The position numbers and the translations under genes were made by a program. 64,000 nt of DNA from NCBI RefSeq assembly GCF_023516435.1, contig NZ_CP097332.1:2418001-2482000 (forward strand). Direction: 5' to 3'. The notes beneath the pieces were generated by a model that ran no database searches, was not told the origin of the DNA, and was given only the letters and a program-made list of their open reading frames with translations. Source of the stretch: Jatrophihabitans telluris (GTDB taxonomy: Bacteria > Actinomycetota > Actinomycetes > Mycobacteriales > Jatrophihabitantaceae). Every line of letters begins with the position of its first letter. Within the stretch, counting starts at the first letter, position 1. This document shows positions 35,481-45,180 of this stretch, piece after piece.

Positions 35481-38400
35481 ATGGACGTGCGCAAGACGGT
35501 GCTCAGCTGGCCGGTACTACGTCAGTTCACCGGCACCGACCCCCTCGGTCGTGGCGAGTCGGTCCGCTCGAAGCACACGGCCGAATGGACGGCGCGCACC
35601 GAGACCGCCGACAAGGTCGTCAAGAGCATCTGTCCCTATTGCGCCGTTGGCTGTGGGCAGCGGGTCTACGTCAAGGACGGCCACGTCGTCCAGATCGAAG
35701 GCGACCCGGATTCCCCCGTGAGCCGCGGCCGGTTGTGCCCGAAGGGCTCGGCCAGCGAGCAACTCGTGAACTCACCCGGTCGCCAGACCGCGATGTTGTA
35801 CCGCCGGCCCCACTCCACCGAGTGGGAATCGCTCGACCTGGAAACCGCGACCGACATGATCGCCGACCGGATCGTGGCCACGCGGGCGCGCACGTGGCAG
35901 GACGCCGACGAGCACGGACACCCGCTTCGACGCACGCTCGGTTTGGCGTCATTGGGCGGGGCGACGCTCGACAACGAAGAGAACTACCTGATCAAGAAAT
36001 TGTTCACGGCCCTGGGCGCCATACAGATCGAAAACCAGGCCCGTATTTGACACAGTGCCACCGTTCCCAGTTTGGGAGCCTCGTTCGGACGTGGCGGCGC
36101 CACCTCCTTCCAGCAGGACCTGCAGAACTCTGACTGCATCGTCATCCAGGGCTCGAACATGGCCGAATGCCATCCGGTCGGGTTCCAGTGGGTGATGGAG
36201 GCCAAGAAGCGCGGCGCCACCGTGATCCACGTCGATCCGCGATTCACGCGCACCTCGGCGGTGGCCGACCAGCACGTGCCGTTGCGCGCGGGCAGCGACA
36301 TCGTCTTCCTCGGCGGCATCATCAACTACATCCTCAGCGAGGAGAAGTACTTCCGCGAGTACGTCGTGGCTTACACCAACGCCGCGACCATCCTTCGCGA
36401 GGACTTCCAGGACACCGAGGATCTGGACGGACTGTTCTCCGGCTACGACGCCGAATCGGCCTCCTACGACCCGACCACCTGGGCCTACAAGGAAGCGCCG
36501 GAGCCGGCTTCGGCCGGTGATCGCGAGCCCAGCCAGCGATCGCACGACTCCCAGTCGGGTAGCGGGTCGGAGGGCGAGAGCCACAGTTCGCAGAAGGAAC
36601 GCAGTGCCGGGCACGAGATGGGCGGCCACGGCGCCCCCTTGGAGCACGCGCGGGTGCACCGCGACGAAACCCTGCAGGATCCGCACTGCGTGCTGCAGGT
36701 GCTCAAGCGTCACTACGCCCGCTACACGCCGGAGATGGTCGAGCAGGCCTGTGGCGTCAGCCCCGAGGACTTCGCCAAGGTCTGCCGCTCGGTGACCGAC
36801 AACAGCGGTCGTGACCGAACGACGGCGTGGGTGTATTCGGTGGGCTGGACGCACCACACAGTCGGCGTTCAGTACATCCGCGGCGCGGCGATCATCCAGC
36901 TGTTGCTGGGCAATATCGGTCGGCCCGGGGGCGGCATCCTCGCCTTGCGCGGGCACGCCAGTATCCAGGGCTCCACCGACATCCCGACCCTGTTCAACCT
37001 GCTGCCGGGCTATCTGCCGATGCCGAAAGCCAGCGAGCACGACGACTTCGAGACCTACCTCAGTTCTATCCACAGCCCCGAGCAGAAGGGCTTCTGGGCC
37101 GACGCCCGGGCCTACACGGTCAGTCTGCTCAAGTCCTACTGGGGTGAGGCGGCGACGGCCGACAACGACTACGCCTTCCATTACCTGCCCAGGCTGACCG
37201 GCGACCACGGAACCTACGCCACGGTGATGGACATGATGGCGGACAAGGTGGAGGGCTATTTCCTGCTCGGGCAGAACCCGGCCGTCGGCTCGGCACACGG
37301 CCGGATGCAGCGCCTGGCCATGTCGCACCTGAAGTGGCTCGTCGTGCGCGACCTCAACATGATCGAGTCGGCGACGTTCTGGAAGGACAGCCCCGAGATC
37401 GCGACAGGCGAACTGCGGACCGAGGACATCGCTACCGAGGTGTTCTTCTTCCCGGCAGCCTCGCACGTGGAGAAGGACGGCACGTTCACCCAGACGCAAC
37501 GCATGTTGCAGTGGCATCACAAGGCCGTCGAGCCGCCGGGTGACTGCCGCAGCGAGCTGCACTTCTTCGTCCACCTCGGGCGCAAGATCCGGCAGCGGCT
37601 GGCGGATTCGCAAGAGGAGCGGGACCGCCCGATCCTGCAGCTGACGTGGGACTACAGCCTCGACGAGCGCGGCGAGCCCTCGGCCGAGGAGGTGCTGGCC
37701 GAGATCAACGGCCGCCACCTGTCCGGTGACAAGGCCGGCACGCTGCTGTCCTCCTACACCGAGATGCGGCCGGATGGATCGACATCGGGCGGCTGCTGGA
37801 TCTACACCGGCGTCTTCGCCGACGGGGTGAACCAGGCCGCGCGGCGCAAGCCGGGCCGTGAGCAGTCCTGGGTGGCGCCCGAATGGGGCTGGGCGTGGCC
37901 GGCCAACCGGCGCACCCTGTACAACCGCGCCTCCGCCGACCCCGACGGCAAACCATGGAGCGAACGCAAGGCCTACGTCTGGTGGGACGAGCAGGCCCAG
38001 AAGTGGACCGGACACGACGTGCCCGACTTCGTGGCCGACAAGGCCCCGTCCTACCGGGCCGAGCCCGGCACCGGCGGCCCTGAGGGGCTGTCCGGCGACG
38101 ACGCCTTCATCATGCAGGCGGACGGAAAGGCGTGGCTGTTCGCTCCGAGCGGACTGCTCGACGGTCCGCTGCCGGCGCACTACGAGCCGAGCGAATCGCC
38201 GATCCGCAACCCCATGTATCAGCAGCAGGCCAACCCCACGCGCGAGGTGTTCCCGCGCGAGGACAACCTGCAGAACCCCTCACCGCCCGAGCCCGGCGCG
38301 GAGGTCTTCCCGTACCTGTTCACGACGTACCGACTGACCGAGCACCACACCGCCGGCGGGATGAGCAGGTGGCTGCCGTACCTGGCCGAACTCCAGCCGG

Positions 38401-38831
38401 AGTTCTTCTGCGAGGTCTCCCCCGCACTGGCGGCCGAGCGGGGACTGCAGCACATGGGCTGGGCGACGATCGTCACCGCGCGCACGGCGATCGAAGCGCG
38501 CGTGATGGTGACCGAACGCGTGACGCCGTTGACCATCAGCGGCAAGATCTTCCACCAGGTCGGGTTGCCGTACCACTGGGGCGTCGGGTCATCGGCCCTC
38601 GTCAGCGGTGACTCGGCCAACGATCTCTTCGGGGTGACCCTGGACCCCAACGTCCACATCCAGGAGAGCAAGGTCGCCTCCTGCGATATCCAGCCCGGAC
38701 GCAGGCCGACCGGACCAGCGTTGCGAACCTACGTCGAGGGTTATCTTCGACGAGCGGGCATCACCATCGCCACCGGCAACACGCATCTGACCGAACGACG
38801 GTCCGGATCAGGAGAACATCCACATGGGTAG
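35481..38831 (+). CDS. fdnG: Selenocysteine-containing formate dehydrogenase catalytic (molybdopterin) subunit
   Basis: This subunit oxidises formate to CO2 at a molybdenum/tungsten-bis-MGD centre. The open frame is interrupted by one TGA at 36048-36050 (codon 190), in frame with both halves. It is flanked by ENQARI and HSATV, matching the Sec site of E. coli FdnG-type enzymes, so the TGA encodes selenocysteine and the product has 1116 residues. The N-terminal [4Fe-4S] motif CPYCAVGCG is near 51, and LCPKGSA follows. There is no twin-arginine signal, so the enzyme probably faces the cytoplasm. A Ser/Gly/His-rich insert lies at ~343-386. The ATG follows GGGAGGGG. It overlaps the Fe-S subunit gene by eight bases. 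Confidence 0.93.
36063..36079 (+). promoter_or_regulatory. SECIS-like hairpin after the selenocysteine codon
   Basis: Thirteen bases after the UGA, GTTCCCA (36063-36069) pairs with TGGGAGC (36073-36079) through a seven-pair stem with one G-U and a GTT loop. Bacterial SECIS elements sit about this far downstream of the Sec codon and are bound by SelB. It also codes for the protein, so conservation in related genomes would confirm it. Confidence 0.6.
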
Positions 38832-39744
38832 CTTGTCCGGTCCGCTGCAGGATCCCGCCGCCGACGCCGGCTGGCAGGATCCTCAGCCGCGTAAGGGTTT
38901 CTTCACCGACACGTCGATCTGCATCGGCTGCAAGGCCTGCGAGGTCGCGTGCAAGGAATGGAACGCCATCCCCGAGGACGGACTGGCCATGCTGGGGTCT
39001 TCCTACGACAACTCCGAGGCGCTCGGCGCCAGCACCTGGCGGCACGTCGCGTTCATCGAACAGCCGGCCCCAGCTGCCGCCCCGGGCTCGGGGCGCGCCA
39101 GCCTGCCGATGCCGACGACCCAACGTCCGGGCGATGCCCTGCCGCCGGAGTCGCGAACGGACTTCCGCTGGCTGATGTCCTCCGACGTATGCAAGCACTG
39201 CACCCACGCCGCCTGCCTGGACGTCTGCCCCACCGGCGCACTGTTCCGCACCGAGTTCGGCACGGTCGTCGTGCAGGACGACGTGTGCAACGGCTGCGGT
39301 TACTGCGTGCCCGCCTGCCCGTTCGGGGTCATCGAGCGCCGGGAGGGCGACGAGCACACCAAGAACGTCGGCATCGCGCAGAAGTGCACGCTCTGCTACG
39401 ACCGGCTCGGCGCGGGATTGACCCCGGCCTGCGCACAAGCGTGCCCGACCGAGTCGATCCAGTTCGGCGACCTCGACGAACTGCGGGAGCGCGCAGCGGC
39501 CCGGGCGGAGACGTTGCGATCGCAGGGGGTCGCCGAAGCGCGCTTGTACGGAGCCAGCCCTGAGGACGGAGTCGGTGGTTCGGGCGCATTGTTCCTGCTG
39601 CTGGACGAGCCCGAGGTCTATGGCCTACCACCCGACCCGGTGGTCAGCACCCGAGATCTGCCGCAGATGTGGAAGCAAGCGGGGATCGCCGCGCTGGGCC
39701 TGCTCGCCGGTGCCGCCGCCACCTTCCTCGGAGGCAGCCGATGA
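38824..39744 (+). CDS. fdnH: Formate dehydrogenase iron-sulfur (electron transfer) subunit
   Basis: The 306-residue protein carries electrons from the catalytic subunit to the membrane. Four Cys clusters are visible: ICIGCKACEVACKEWN (~39), VCKHCTHAACLDVCP (~123), VCNGCGYCVPACPFGVIERR (~154) and KCTLCYDRL...ACAQACP (~187). A C-terminal hydrophobic helix (AGIAALGLLAGAAATFL) anchors it, as in FdnH. It overlaps the catalytic gene by eight bases and the NrfD gene by four. Confidence 0.92.
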   Translation: MGSLSGPLQDPAADAGWQDPQPRKGFFTDTSICIGCKACEVACKEWNAIPEDGLAMLGSSYDNSEALGASTWRHVAFIEQPAPAAAPGSGRASLPMPTTQRPGDALPPESRTDFRWLMSSDVCKHCTHAACLDVCPTGALFRTEFGTVVVQDDVCNGCGYCVPACPFGVIERREGDEHTKNVGIAQKCTLCYDRLGAGLTPACAQACPTESIQFGDLDELRERAAARAETLRSQGVAEARLYGASPEDGVGGSGALFLLLDEPEVYGLPPDPVVSTRDLPQMWKQAGIAALGLLAGAAATFLGGSR

Positions 39745-40787
39745 GTGACCGGACCAAACCTCAAGGGCTTGGCCCACACGAAACTTCCCGGCGGCGTGGC
39801 TCCGGCGGCCGACGCCGCGGCGGCTCGGGCGAGCGCCGCATGGTGCCCGACGCCACGTTCACGTCCTACTACGGTCGGCCGGTGGTCAAGCCGTCCCCGT
39901 GGGAGGCCGACATTCCGGCGTATCTGTTCCTCGGTGGCCTCGCGGGCGGTTCGGCGCTGCTCGGTGCCGGAGGTGATCTGACCGGCCGGCCGGCTCTGCG
40001 TCGCGTCGGCCGGCTGGCCTCGATGGGCGCGATCACCGTCAGCTTCGCCGCGCTCGTGCACGACCTCGGCAAGCCCAGCCGGTTCGTCAACATGCTGCGA
40101 GTGGCCAAGCCGACCTCGCCGATGTCGATGGGTACCTGGCTGCTGAGCGTTTTCGGTCCACTGGCCGCCCTCGCGGGGACGGCGGAGGCGGTCGACGCGA
40201 TGAGGGACAGCCTGCCGCCGTCGCTACAGGGACCGGCGCGGCTGCTCATCCGGCTCAGCCGCCCGGCGGGTATCGCCGGCGCCATCGTCGCGCCCGCGGT
40301 CGCCTCGTACACCGCGGTCCTGCTGGCCGACACCGCGACCCCGACCTGGAACGAAGCCCGCAACGAATTGCCTTATGTCTTCGTAGGGTCGGCCGCGGCC
40401 GCCTCCGGTGGGCTGGCCATGATGCTGACACCCGGCGACCAGGCCGGGCCTGCGCGCCGGCTGGCCGTCGGCGGCGCGCTGACCGACCTGGCCGCTGCGC
40501 ACGTGATGGAAACCAGACTGGGCATGGTCGCCGATCCGCTGCACACGGGTGCGCCGGGCCAGTTGATGCGCGCCAGCAAGACCCTCACCACGCTCGGGGC
40601 CGTAGGTACGCTGCTCGCCGGACGCACTCGGCTGGGCTCGGTGCTGTCGGGAGCATGTCTGGTGGCCGGTTCGGTCTGCACCCGGTTCGGAATCTTCCAC
40701 GCAGGCCAGGAGTCCGCCCGCGACCCCCGCTACACCGTCGTCCCGCAGCGGGAAAGGATCGCTCAAGGCCGGAGCGCAGGAGCCTGA
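39741..40787 (+). CDS. NrfD/PsrC-type membrane subunit of formate dehydrogenase
   Basis: This 348-residue protein has eight or so helices. PSPWEADIPAYLFLGGLAGGSALLGAGGDL and LVHDLGKPSRFVNMLRVAKPTSPMSMGTWLLSVFG are the quinone-site segments of the NrfD/PsrC family. It would take electrons from the Fe-S subunit to menaquinone, replacing the cytochrome b subunit used by FdnGHI. It starts at ATG 39741 in an ATGA overlap. The N-terminal ~35 residues are basic and Arg/Gly-rich. Confidence 0.9.
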   Translation: MSDRTKPQGLGPHETSRRRGSGGRRRGGSGERRMVPDATFTSYYGRPVVKPSPWEADIPAYLFLGGLAGGSALLGAGGDLTGRPALRRVGRLASMGAITVSFAALVHDLGKPSRFVNMLRVAKPTSPMSMGTWLLSVFGPLAALAGTAEAVDAMRDSLPPSLQGPARLLIRLSRPAGIAGAIVAPAVASYTAVLLADTATPTWNEARNELPYVFVGSAAAASGGLAMMLTPGDQAGPARRLAVGGALTDLAAAHVMETRLGMVADPLHTGAPGQLMRASKTLTTLGAVGTLLAGRTRLGSVLSGACLVAGSVCTRFGIFHAGQESARDPRYTVVPQRERIAQGRSAGA

Positions 40788-40797
40788 CGTCGGTCGT

Positions 40798-41784
40798 TCA
40801 GCGGATCTCGATCACGGCAGCTCGTCGCGGTACGAACTCGCCGATCACGCTCGCTGCTGCGACCTCGCCCGCGAGCAGCAATCCCCCGCTGGTCTGCGCA
40901 TCGGCCAGCAGTAACAGCTCATCCTCGTCCACTGACGCCTGCAGGTGCGGCCGCACCCAGTCCAGGTTCCGGCGGGTTCCCCCGCTGACGAAGCCGGCGG
41001 CAAGGGCAGCCCGAGCTCCCTCCAGGTATGGCACCGCAGCGGCGTCGATGACAGCGGTGACGCCCGAAGCCCGGGCCATCTTGTACAGGTGGCCGAGCAA
41101 GCCGAAGCCGGTGACGTCGGTGGCGGCCCGCAAACCCGCCTGCAGCGCCTGATCGCACGCCGTGCGGTTGAGTTCGACCATGGAGGCGATGGCATGGTCG
41201 AAGACTTCACCAGTGCTCTTGTGGCGGTTGTTGAGCACGCCGACGCCCAGCGGCTTGGACAGGCTCAGAGCATCTCCGGCGCGGGCAGAGTCGTTGCGCA
41301 GCAGCCGGTCCGGATGGGCCAGCCCGGTCACCGCCATCCCGTACTTCGGCTCCGGGTCGTCGATGCTGTGACCTCCGGCCACCGGGCAGCCGGCCGCCGC
41401 CGCGACATCCAGCCCGCCGCGCAGCACCTCGCCCAGCACCTCGACCGGGAGCACCTCGCGCGGCCACCCGACCAGGTTGATCGCCGCGACCGGACGACCG
41501 CCCATGGCGTAGACGTCGGACAGCGCGTTGGCCGCAGCGATCCTGCCGAAGTCATAGGGATCATCGACAACAGGGGTGAAGAAGTCCGCCGTCGAGATGA
41601 GCGCGCGCTGGTCGTCCAACCGGATGACCGCCGCATCGTCGCCGTCCGCCAGGCCGACGAGCAGGTCCGGCGAAGGGACGCCGATCAATGCGGACACGAC
41701 GGATTCCAGTTCGCCGGGCGGGATCTTGCAGGCACACCCGCCGCCATGGGCGTACTGGGTCAGGCGGTAGCTCGTCGCGGTCAC
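40798..41784 (-). CDS. selD: Selenide, water dikinase (selenophosphate synthase)
   Basis: SelD makes selenophosphate from selenide and ATP, the selenium donor for Sec-tRNA. The 328-residue protein begins TQYAHGGGCACKIPP, with Cys17 and Lys20 at the same positions as E. coli SelD, so it is the Cys form, not a selenoprotein. The Gly-rich loop ATDVTGFGLLGHLYKMA is also present. It starts at a GTG next to the tRNA-Sec promoter region and is divergent from selC-selA-selB. Confidence 0.95.
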   Translation of the reverse strand: MTATSYRLTQYAHGGGCACKIPPGELESVVSALIGVPSPDLLVGLADGDDAAVIRLDDQRALISTADFFTPVVDDPYDFGRIAAANALSDVYAMGGRPVAAINLVGWPREVLPVEVLGEVLRGGLDVAAAAGCPVAGGHSIDDPEPKYGMAVTGLAHPDRLLRNDSARAGDALSLSKPLGVGVLNNRHKSTGEVFDHAIASMVELNRTACDQALQAGLRAATDVTGFGLLGHLYKMARASGVTAVIDAAAVPYLEGARAALAAGFVSGGTRRNLDWVRPHLQASVDEDELLLLADAQTSGGLLLAGEVAAASVIGEFVPRRAAVIEIR

Positions 41785-41855
41785 CAGCCGAGGCTAGCCC
41801 GTGCCGTGTCGGGACCTCCTCCGTCCGTCCCGGCGGTGGGAGATACGGTGAGCAC

Positions 41856-41948
41856 GGAGGTGTTTAGGTGCCTGGTGGCCCTCCCGGTCTTCAAAACCGG
41901 TGAGGCCGAGTATCTCGGCCTGGCGGGTTCGATTCCCGTCCACCTCCG
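41856..41948 (+). tRNA. selC: tRNA-Sec (anticodon UCA)
   Basis: The acceptor GGAGGTG (41856-41862) pairs perfectly with CACCTCC (41941-41947) and is followed by discriminator G; CCA is not encoded. The anticodon arm is CCGGT-CTTCAAA-ACCGG, with anticodon TCA. The long variable arm GGCCGAG-TAT-CTCGGCC gives a seven-pair hairpin, and the T-arm is GGGTTCGATTCCC. The length (93) and the large variable arm are those of bacterial selenocysteine tRNA. A TACGGT -10-like box lies at 41844-41849. Confidence 0.96.
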
Positions 41949-41986
41949 CATGAACCAGGTCGGCGTCCAGTCGGAAGGAAACACGG

Positions 41987-43432
41987 GTGACTCGTCCGCA
42001 CGCTGACCAGCCGGATCCGCGTCGCACCGTGCCCCGAACCGATGCCTTGCTCGCCGCCCCGGCGGTGGTCGCCGCGGTGGCTCGTCTCGGCGCCAGCCGG
42101 GTCAAGCGCGCAGTGACGCAAGCCCAGCAACAGGTGCGCGAAGGCCGGCTCGCACCGCAGGACACCGTCGCGGCGGTCCTCGACGCACTCCCGGTGCGGG
42201 CGAGTTCGCTCACGCCCGTGATCAACGCCACGGGCGTCGTGCTGCACACCAACCTGGGACGCGCGCCGCTGTCGCCGGCCGCGATCGCCGCGCTCGAGTC
42301 GGCGTCGGGGTACGTCGACGTCGAATTCGACCTGGTGGAAGGCCGGCGAGCGCGGCGCGGTGCGGCGGTCCTCGAGGCTCTGGTCGATGCGCTAGTGGCG
42401 GCCCTGCCCGATGAGGTCGACGCCACCGTGCACGAGGGTCTCAGCACCGCGGGAACGACACCGCGCTCCGTGGACGCACTGGTCGTCAACAACGGCGCGG
42501 CCGCTCTCGTGCTGGCGACGACGGCGCTCGCCCAGGGCCGGGAAATACTGGTGAGCAGGGGCGAACTGGTCGAGATCGGTGACGGGTTCCGCCTTCCCGA
42601 CCTGATCGCAAGCACCGGTGCGAGGATCCGGGAGGTCGGAACCACCAATCGCACCACCGATCGGGATTACCTCGACGCCATCGACACGAACACCGCGGCG
42701 ATCCTCAAGGTGCACCCGAGCAACTTCCGCATCGAGGGTTTCACGGCCGGGGTGGAGACCAGCCGACTGGCCGAACTGGGTCTGCCCGTCATCGTCGACA
42801 TCGGCAGCGGGCTGCTGACACCCGATCCGGTACTGCCGGCCGAGCCCGACGTCGCCACAACGCTGCGCGCCGGAGCGACCATCGTCACCTGCAGCGGCGA
42901 CAAGCTGCTCGGTGGACCCCAGGCGGGCCTGCTCCTCGGCGCCGCGGAGTACATCGCCCGGCTGCGACGGCACCCACTGGCCCGCGCGCTGCGGGTCGAC
43001 AAGCTGACGCTTGCCGCGCTGGAGGCGACGCTGACGGGACCGGTGCCGCCAACCGTGCAGTACCTGCATCGCGATCCCGCCGAGCTGCGGCGCCGGTGCG
43101 AGGCCCTTGTCGAGGTTGTCAGCATGTCCAGCGCGGGCGGCATCGTCGGCGCCGAAGTCGTGCCCGCCGATGGCGCGGTCGGCGGCGGGGGCGCGCCCGG
43201 CGTGCTGCTGCCGGGCTGGGCGGTCTCGCTGCCGCAGGCCATCGCCGACCCGCTGCGGCGTGGCGATCCCGCCGTGGTGGGGCGGCTGGAGCGCGGCCGC
43301 TGCCTGATCGACCTGCGCTGCGTCGCAGTCGAGGACGACGACCGGCTGGCCAAGGCCATCCGCGCAGCGCTGGAGGCCACAGCGACAGCAACTGCCGCGA
43401 CCGCTACTGGGACGGCGTCATCGTGCATGTAG
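41987..43432 (+). CDS. selA: L-seryl-tRNA(Sec) selenium transferase
   Basis: SelA converts Ser-tRNA(Sec) to Sec-tRNA(Sec) with selenophosphate and PLP. The 481-residue protein has INATGVVLHTNLGRAPLSPAA near 76, VVNNGAAALVLATTALAQGREILVSRGELVEIGDGFR near 165 and the PLP lysine in CSGDKLLGGPQAGLL (Lys306). The C-terminal ~20 residues are an Ala/Thr run. The GTG start lies 38 bp past tRNA-Sec, so the tRNA and gene may be cotranscribed. Its 3' end overlaps selB by 10 bases. Confidence 0.95.
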   Translation: MTRPHADQPDPRRTVPRTDALLAAPAVVAAVARLGASRVKRAVTQAQQQVREGRLAPQDTVAAVLDALPVRASSLTPVINATGVVLHTNLGRAPLSPAAIAALESASGYVDVEFDLVEGRRARRGAAVLEALVDALVAALPDEVDATVHEGLSTAGTTPRSVDALVVNNGAAALVLATTALAQGREILVSRGELVEIGDGFRLPDLIASTGARIREVGTTNRTTDRDYLDAIDTNTAAILKVHPSNFRIEGFTAGVETSRLAELGLPVIVDIGSGLLTPDPVLPAEPDVATTLRAGATIVTCSGDKLLGGPQAGLLLGAAEYIARLRRHPLARALRVDKLTLAALEATLTGPVPPTVQYLHRDPAELRRRCEALVEVVSMSSAGGIVGAEVVPADGAVGGGGAPGVLLPGWAVSLPQAIADPLRRGDPAVVGRLERGRCLIDLRCVAVEDDDRLAKAIRAALEATATATAATATGTASSCM

Positions 43433-45180
43433 TTGCGGCGGCCGGCCACGTCGACCACGGCAAGTCCACCCTGATCCGGGCCCTGACCGGCATGGAACCC
43501 GACCGCTGGGCCGAGGAACGCCGCCGGGGAATGACCATCGACCTCGGCTATGCGTGGCTCCAGCTCGAGTCCGGGGTTCAGCTGGCCTTCGTCGACGTCC
43601 CCGGACATCAGCGTTTCATCGCGAACATGCTCGCCGGTCTGGGACCTGCGCCGGCCGTGTTGCTGGTGATCGCCGCCGACGAGGGGTGGCGCCGCCAGAC
43701 CGGTGAGCATCTCGACGCGATCCGCGCGCTGGGCATCGAGCACGGCGTGCTGGCTGTGACCCGATCCGATCTGGCCGATCCGCGGCCGGTCATCGACGAC
43801 GCGCATGCCCGCCTGCGTGGAACGGGCTTGCAGGGGCTGGACGCCGTTGCGGTCTCGGGCACCACCGGACAAGGCCTGCCCGAACTGCGACAGGCGTTGG
43901 GGCGGATGGTCGCCGCCTTGCCACAGCCGCGCGTGGACGGCCCGATGCGACTGTGGGTCGATCGCGCCTTCACCATTCGCGGTAGCGGCACCATCGTGAC
44001 CGGGACGCTGGGCGCAGGCCGCATCGTGGAGGGTCAGTCGCTTGAGCTCAACGGCGGACGCGTCCAGGTGCGCGGGCTGCAGGAACTGGGCGTACGGGTC
44101 GCATCAGCGCAAGCCGTGGCCAGGGTCGCGGTGAACCTGCGCGGTGTCGACCGGGACGACGTTCGGCGCGGCGACTGCCTGCTCAGTCCTGGCGATTGGC
44201 GGTGGACGGACTCGGTGGACGTCGCCTTGGACGAGATCCAGGGCGATCTGGCCGGCGAGATCATGGTCCACATCGGGGCAGCGGCGACCTCGGCCCGGCT
44301 GCGCCTGCTCAACCCGGATAGCGCAAGGTTGACCTTGCTCCACCGCCTTCCTCTCCGAGTCGGTGATCGGGCGGTGTTGCGCGATCCTGGGCAACAGGTG
44401 GTGGCCGCCGGTGCGATCGTGGTCGATCCCGATCCCCCGTCGCTCACCCGGCGCGGCGACGCGTCGCTGCGGGGCGCGGTGGTCGCATCGCGGCTGGCCG
44501 GCACCGTGGCCGATCAAGTGCGCCGCCGCGGCGCGATTCGTGAGGCGGACCTGCTCGCCCTCGGCGTGGTTGGGGACCAGGAGAACGGGGTCATGCGTCA
44601 AGGCGAGTGGTTGGTCGACCCCGACCGGTGGGCTGACTGGATCGCGGCCCTCGGCGCCTTCGTCGACGACCACGCTGCCGGCCACCCCCAGCAACCGGGA
44701 ACGCCGGACGAGGCGGCCCGGCGCGCGATCGCGCTGCCCGACCCGGCGTTGCTCGCCCCCCTCGCCGCCGAGATAGGCCTGCGATCGACGGGGGGCCGGT
44801 TGTCCCGGCCCGGCGTCAGGTCGAGCATGGGCCGCGCCGAGGCATCGCTCGCGGCGCTGGAACGCCGCTGGCGCGACAACCCGCTCGACGCTCCGGACCG
44901 CAACGAGCTGGCCGAGCTCGGCCTGGGTCCGCGTGAGATTGCGGCGGCCACCTCGATCGGTCGGGCGCTGCGGCTCGCCACGGACGTGATCGTCTCCCCC
45001 GGCGCGGTCGATCAGGCCACGGCCGAGCTGGGCAAGGTGAGCGGGCCTTTCACCAGTTCCGACGCGCGCCTGCTGCTGGGGGTGTCCCGCCGGGTGGCCA
45101 TACCACTGCTGGAACATCTCGATTCGCTCGGCGTGACAACGCGGATCGACGCGAACCACCGCGTACTGGTGCGCTCGTGA
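43423..45180 (+). CDS. selB: Selenocysteine-specific elongation factor SelB
   Basis: SelB delivers Sec-tRNA to the ribosome at UGA codons next to a SECIS hairpin. The 585-residue protein starts at GTG 43423 in the selA overlap: HVVAAAGHVDHGKSTL is the P-loop (8-15), DVPGHQRF the G3 motif and VTRSD the NKxD-type G4 motif (TRSD). Translation-factor barrels follow, then C-terminal winged helices that read SECIS. The length is usual for SelB. A rhodanese gene follows with a four-base overlap. Confidence 0.94.
   Translation: MHVVAAAGHVDHGKSTLIRALTGMEPDRWAEERRRGMTIDLGYAWLQLESGVQLAFVDVPGHQRFIANMLAGLGPAPAVLLVIAADEGWRRQTGEHLDAIRALGIEHGVLAVTRSDLADPRPVIDDAHARLRGTGLQGLDAVAVSGTTGQGLPELRQALGRMVAALPQPRVDGPMRLWVDRAFTIRGSGTIVTGTLGAGRIVEGQSLELNGGRVQVRGLQELGVRVASAQAVARVAVNLRGVDRDDVRRGDCLLSPGDWRWTDSVDVALDEIQGDLAGEIMVHIGAAATSARLRLLNPDSARLTLLHRLPLRVGDRAVLRDPGQQVVAAGAIVVDPDPPSLTRRGDASLRGAVVASRLAGTVADQVRRRGAIREADLLALGVVGDQENGVMRQGEWLVDPDRWADWIAALGAFVDDHAAGHPQQPGTPDEAARRAIALPDPALLAPLAAEIGLRSTGGRLSRPGVRSSMGRAEASLAALERRWRDNPLDAPDRNELAELGLGPREIAAATSIGRALRLATDVIVSPGAVDQATAELGKVSGPFTSSDARLLLGVSRRVAIPLLEHLDSLGVTTRIDANHRVLVRS

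Noticed and set aside
36048-36050. Nonsense mutation splitting formate dehydrogenase
   Set aside because: Both halves are in one frame, the codon is at the family's Sec site and Sec machinery is adjacent, so it is recoded.
35949-38180. 743-residue frame antisense to formate dehydrogenase
   Set aside because: Typical high-GC shadow frame with no family resemblance, fully inside a strongly supported gene.
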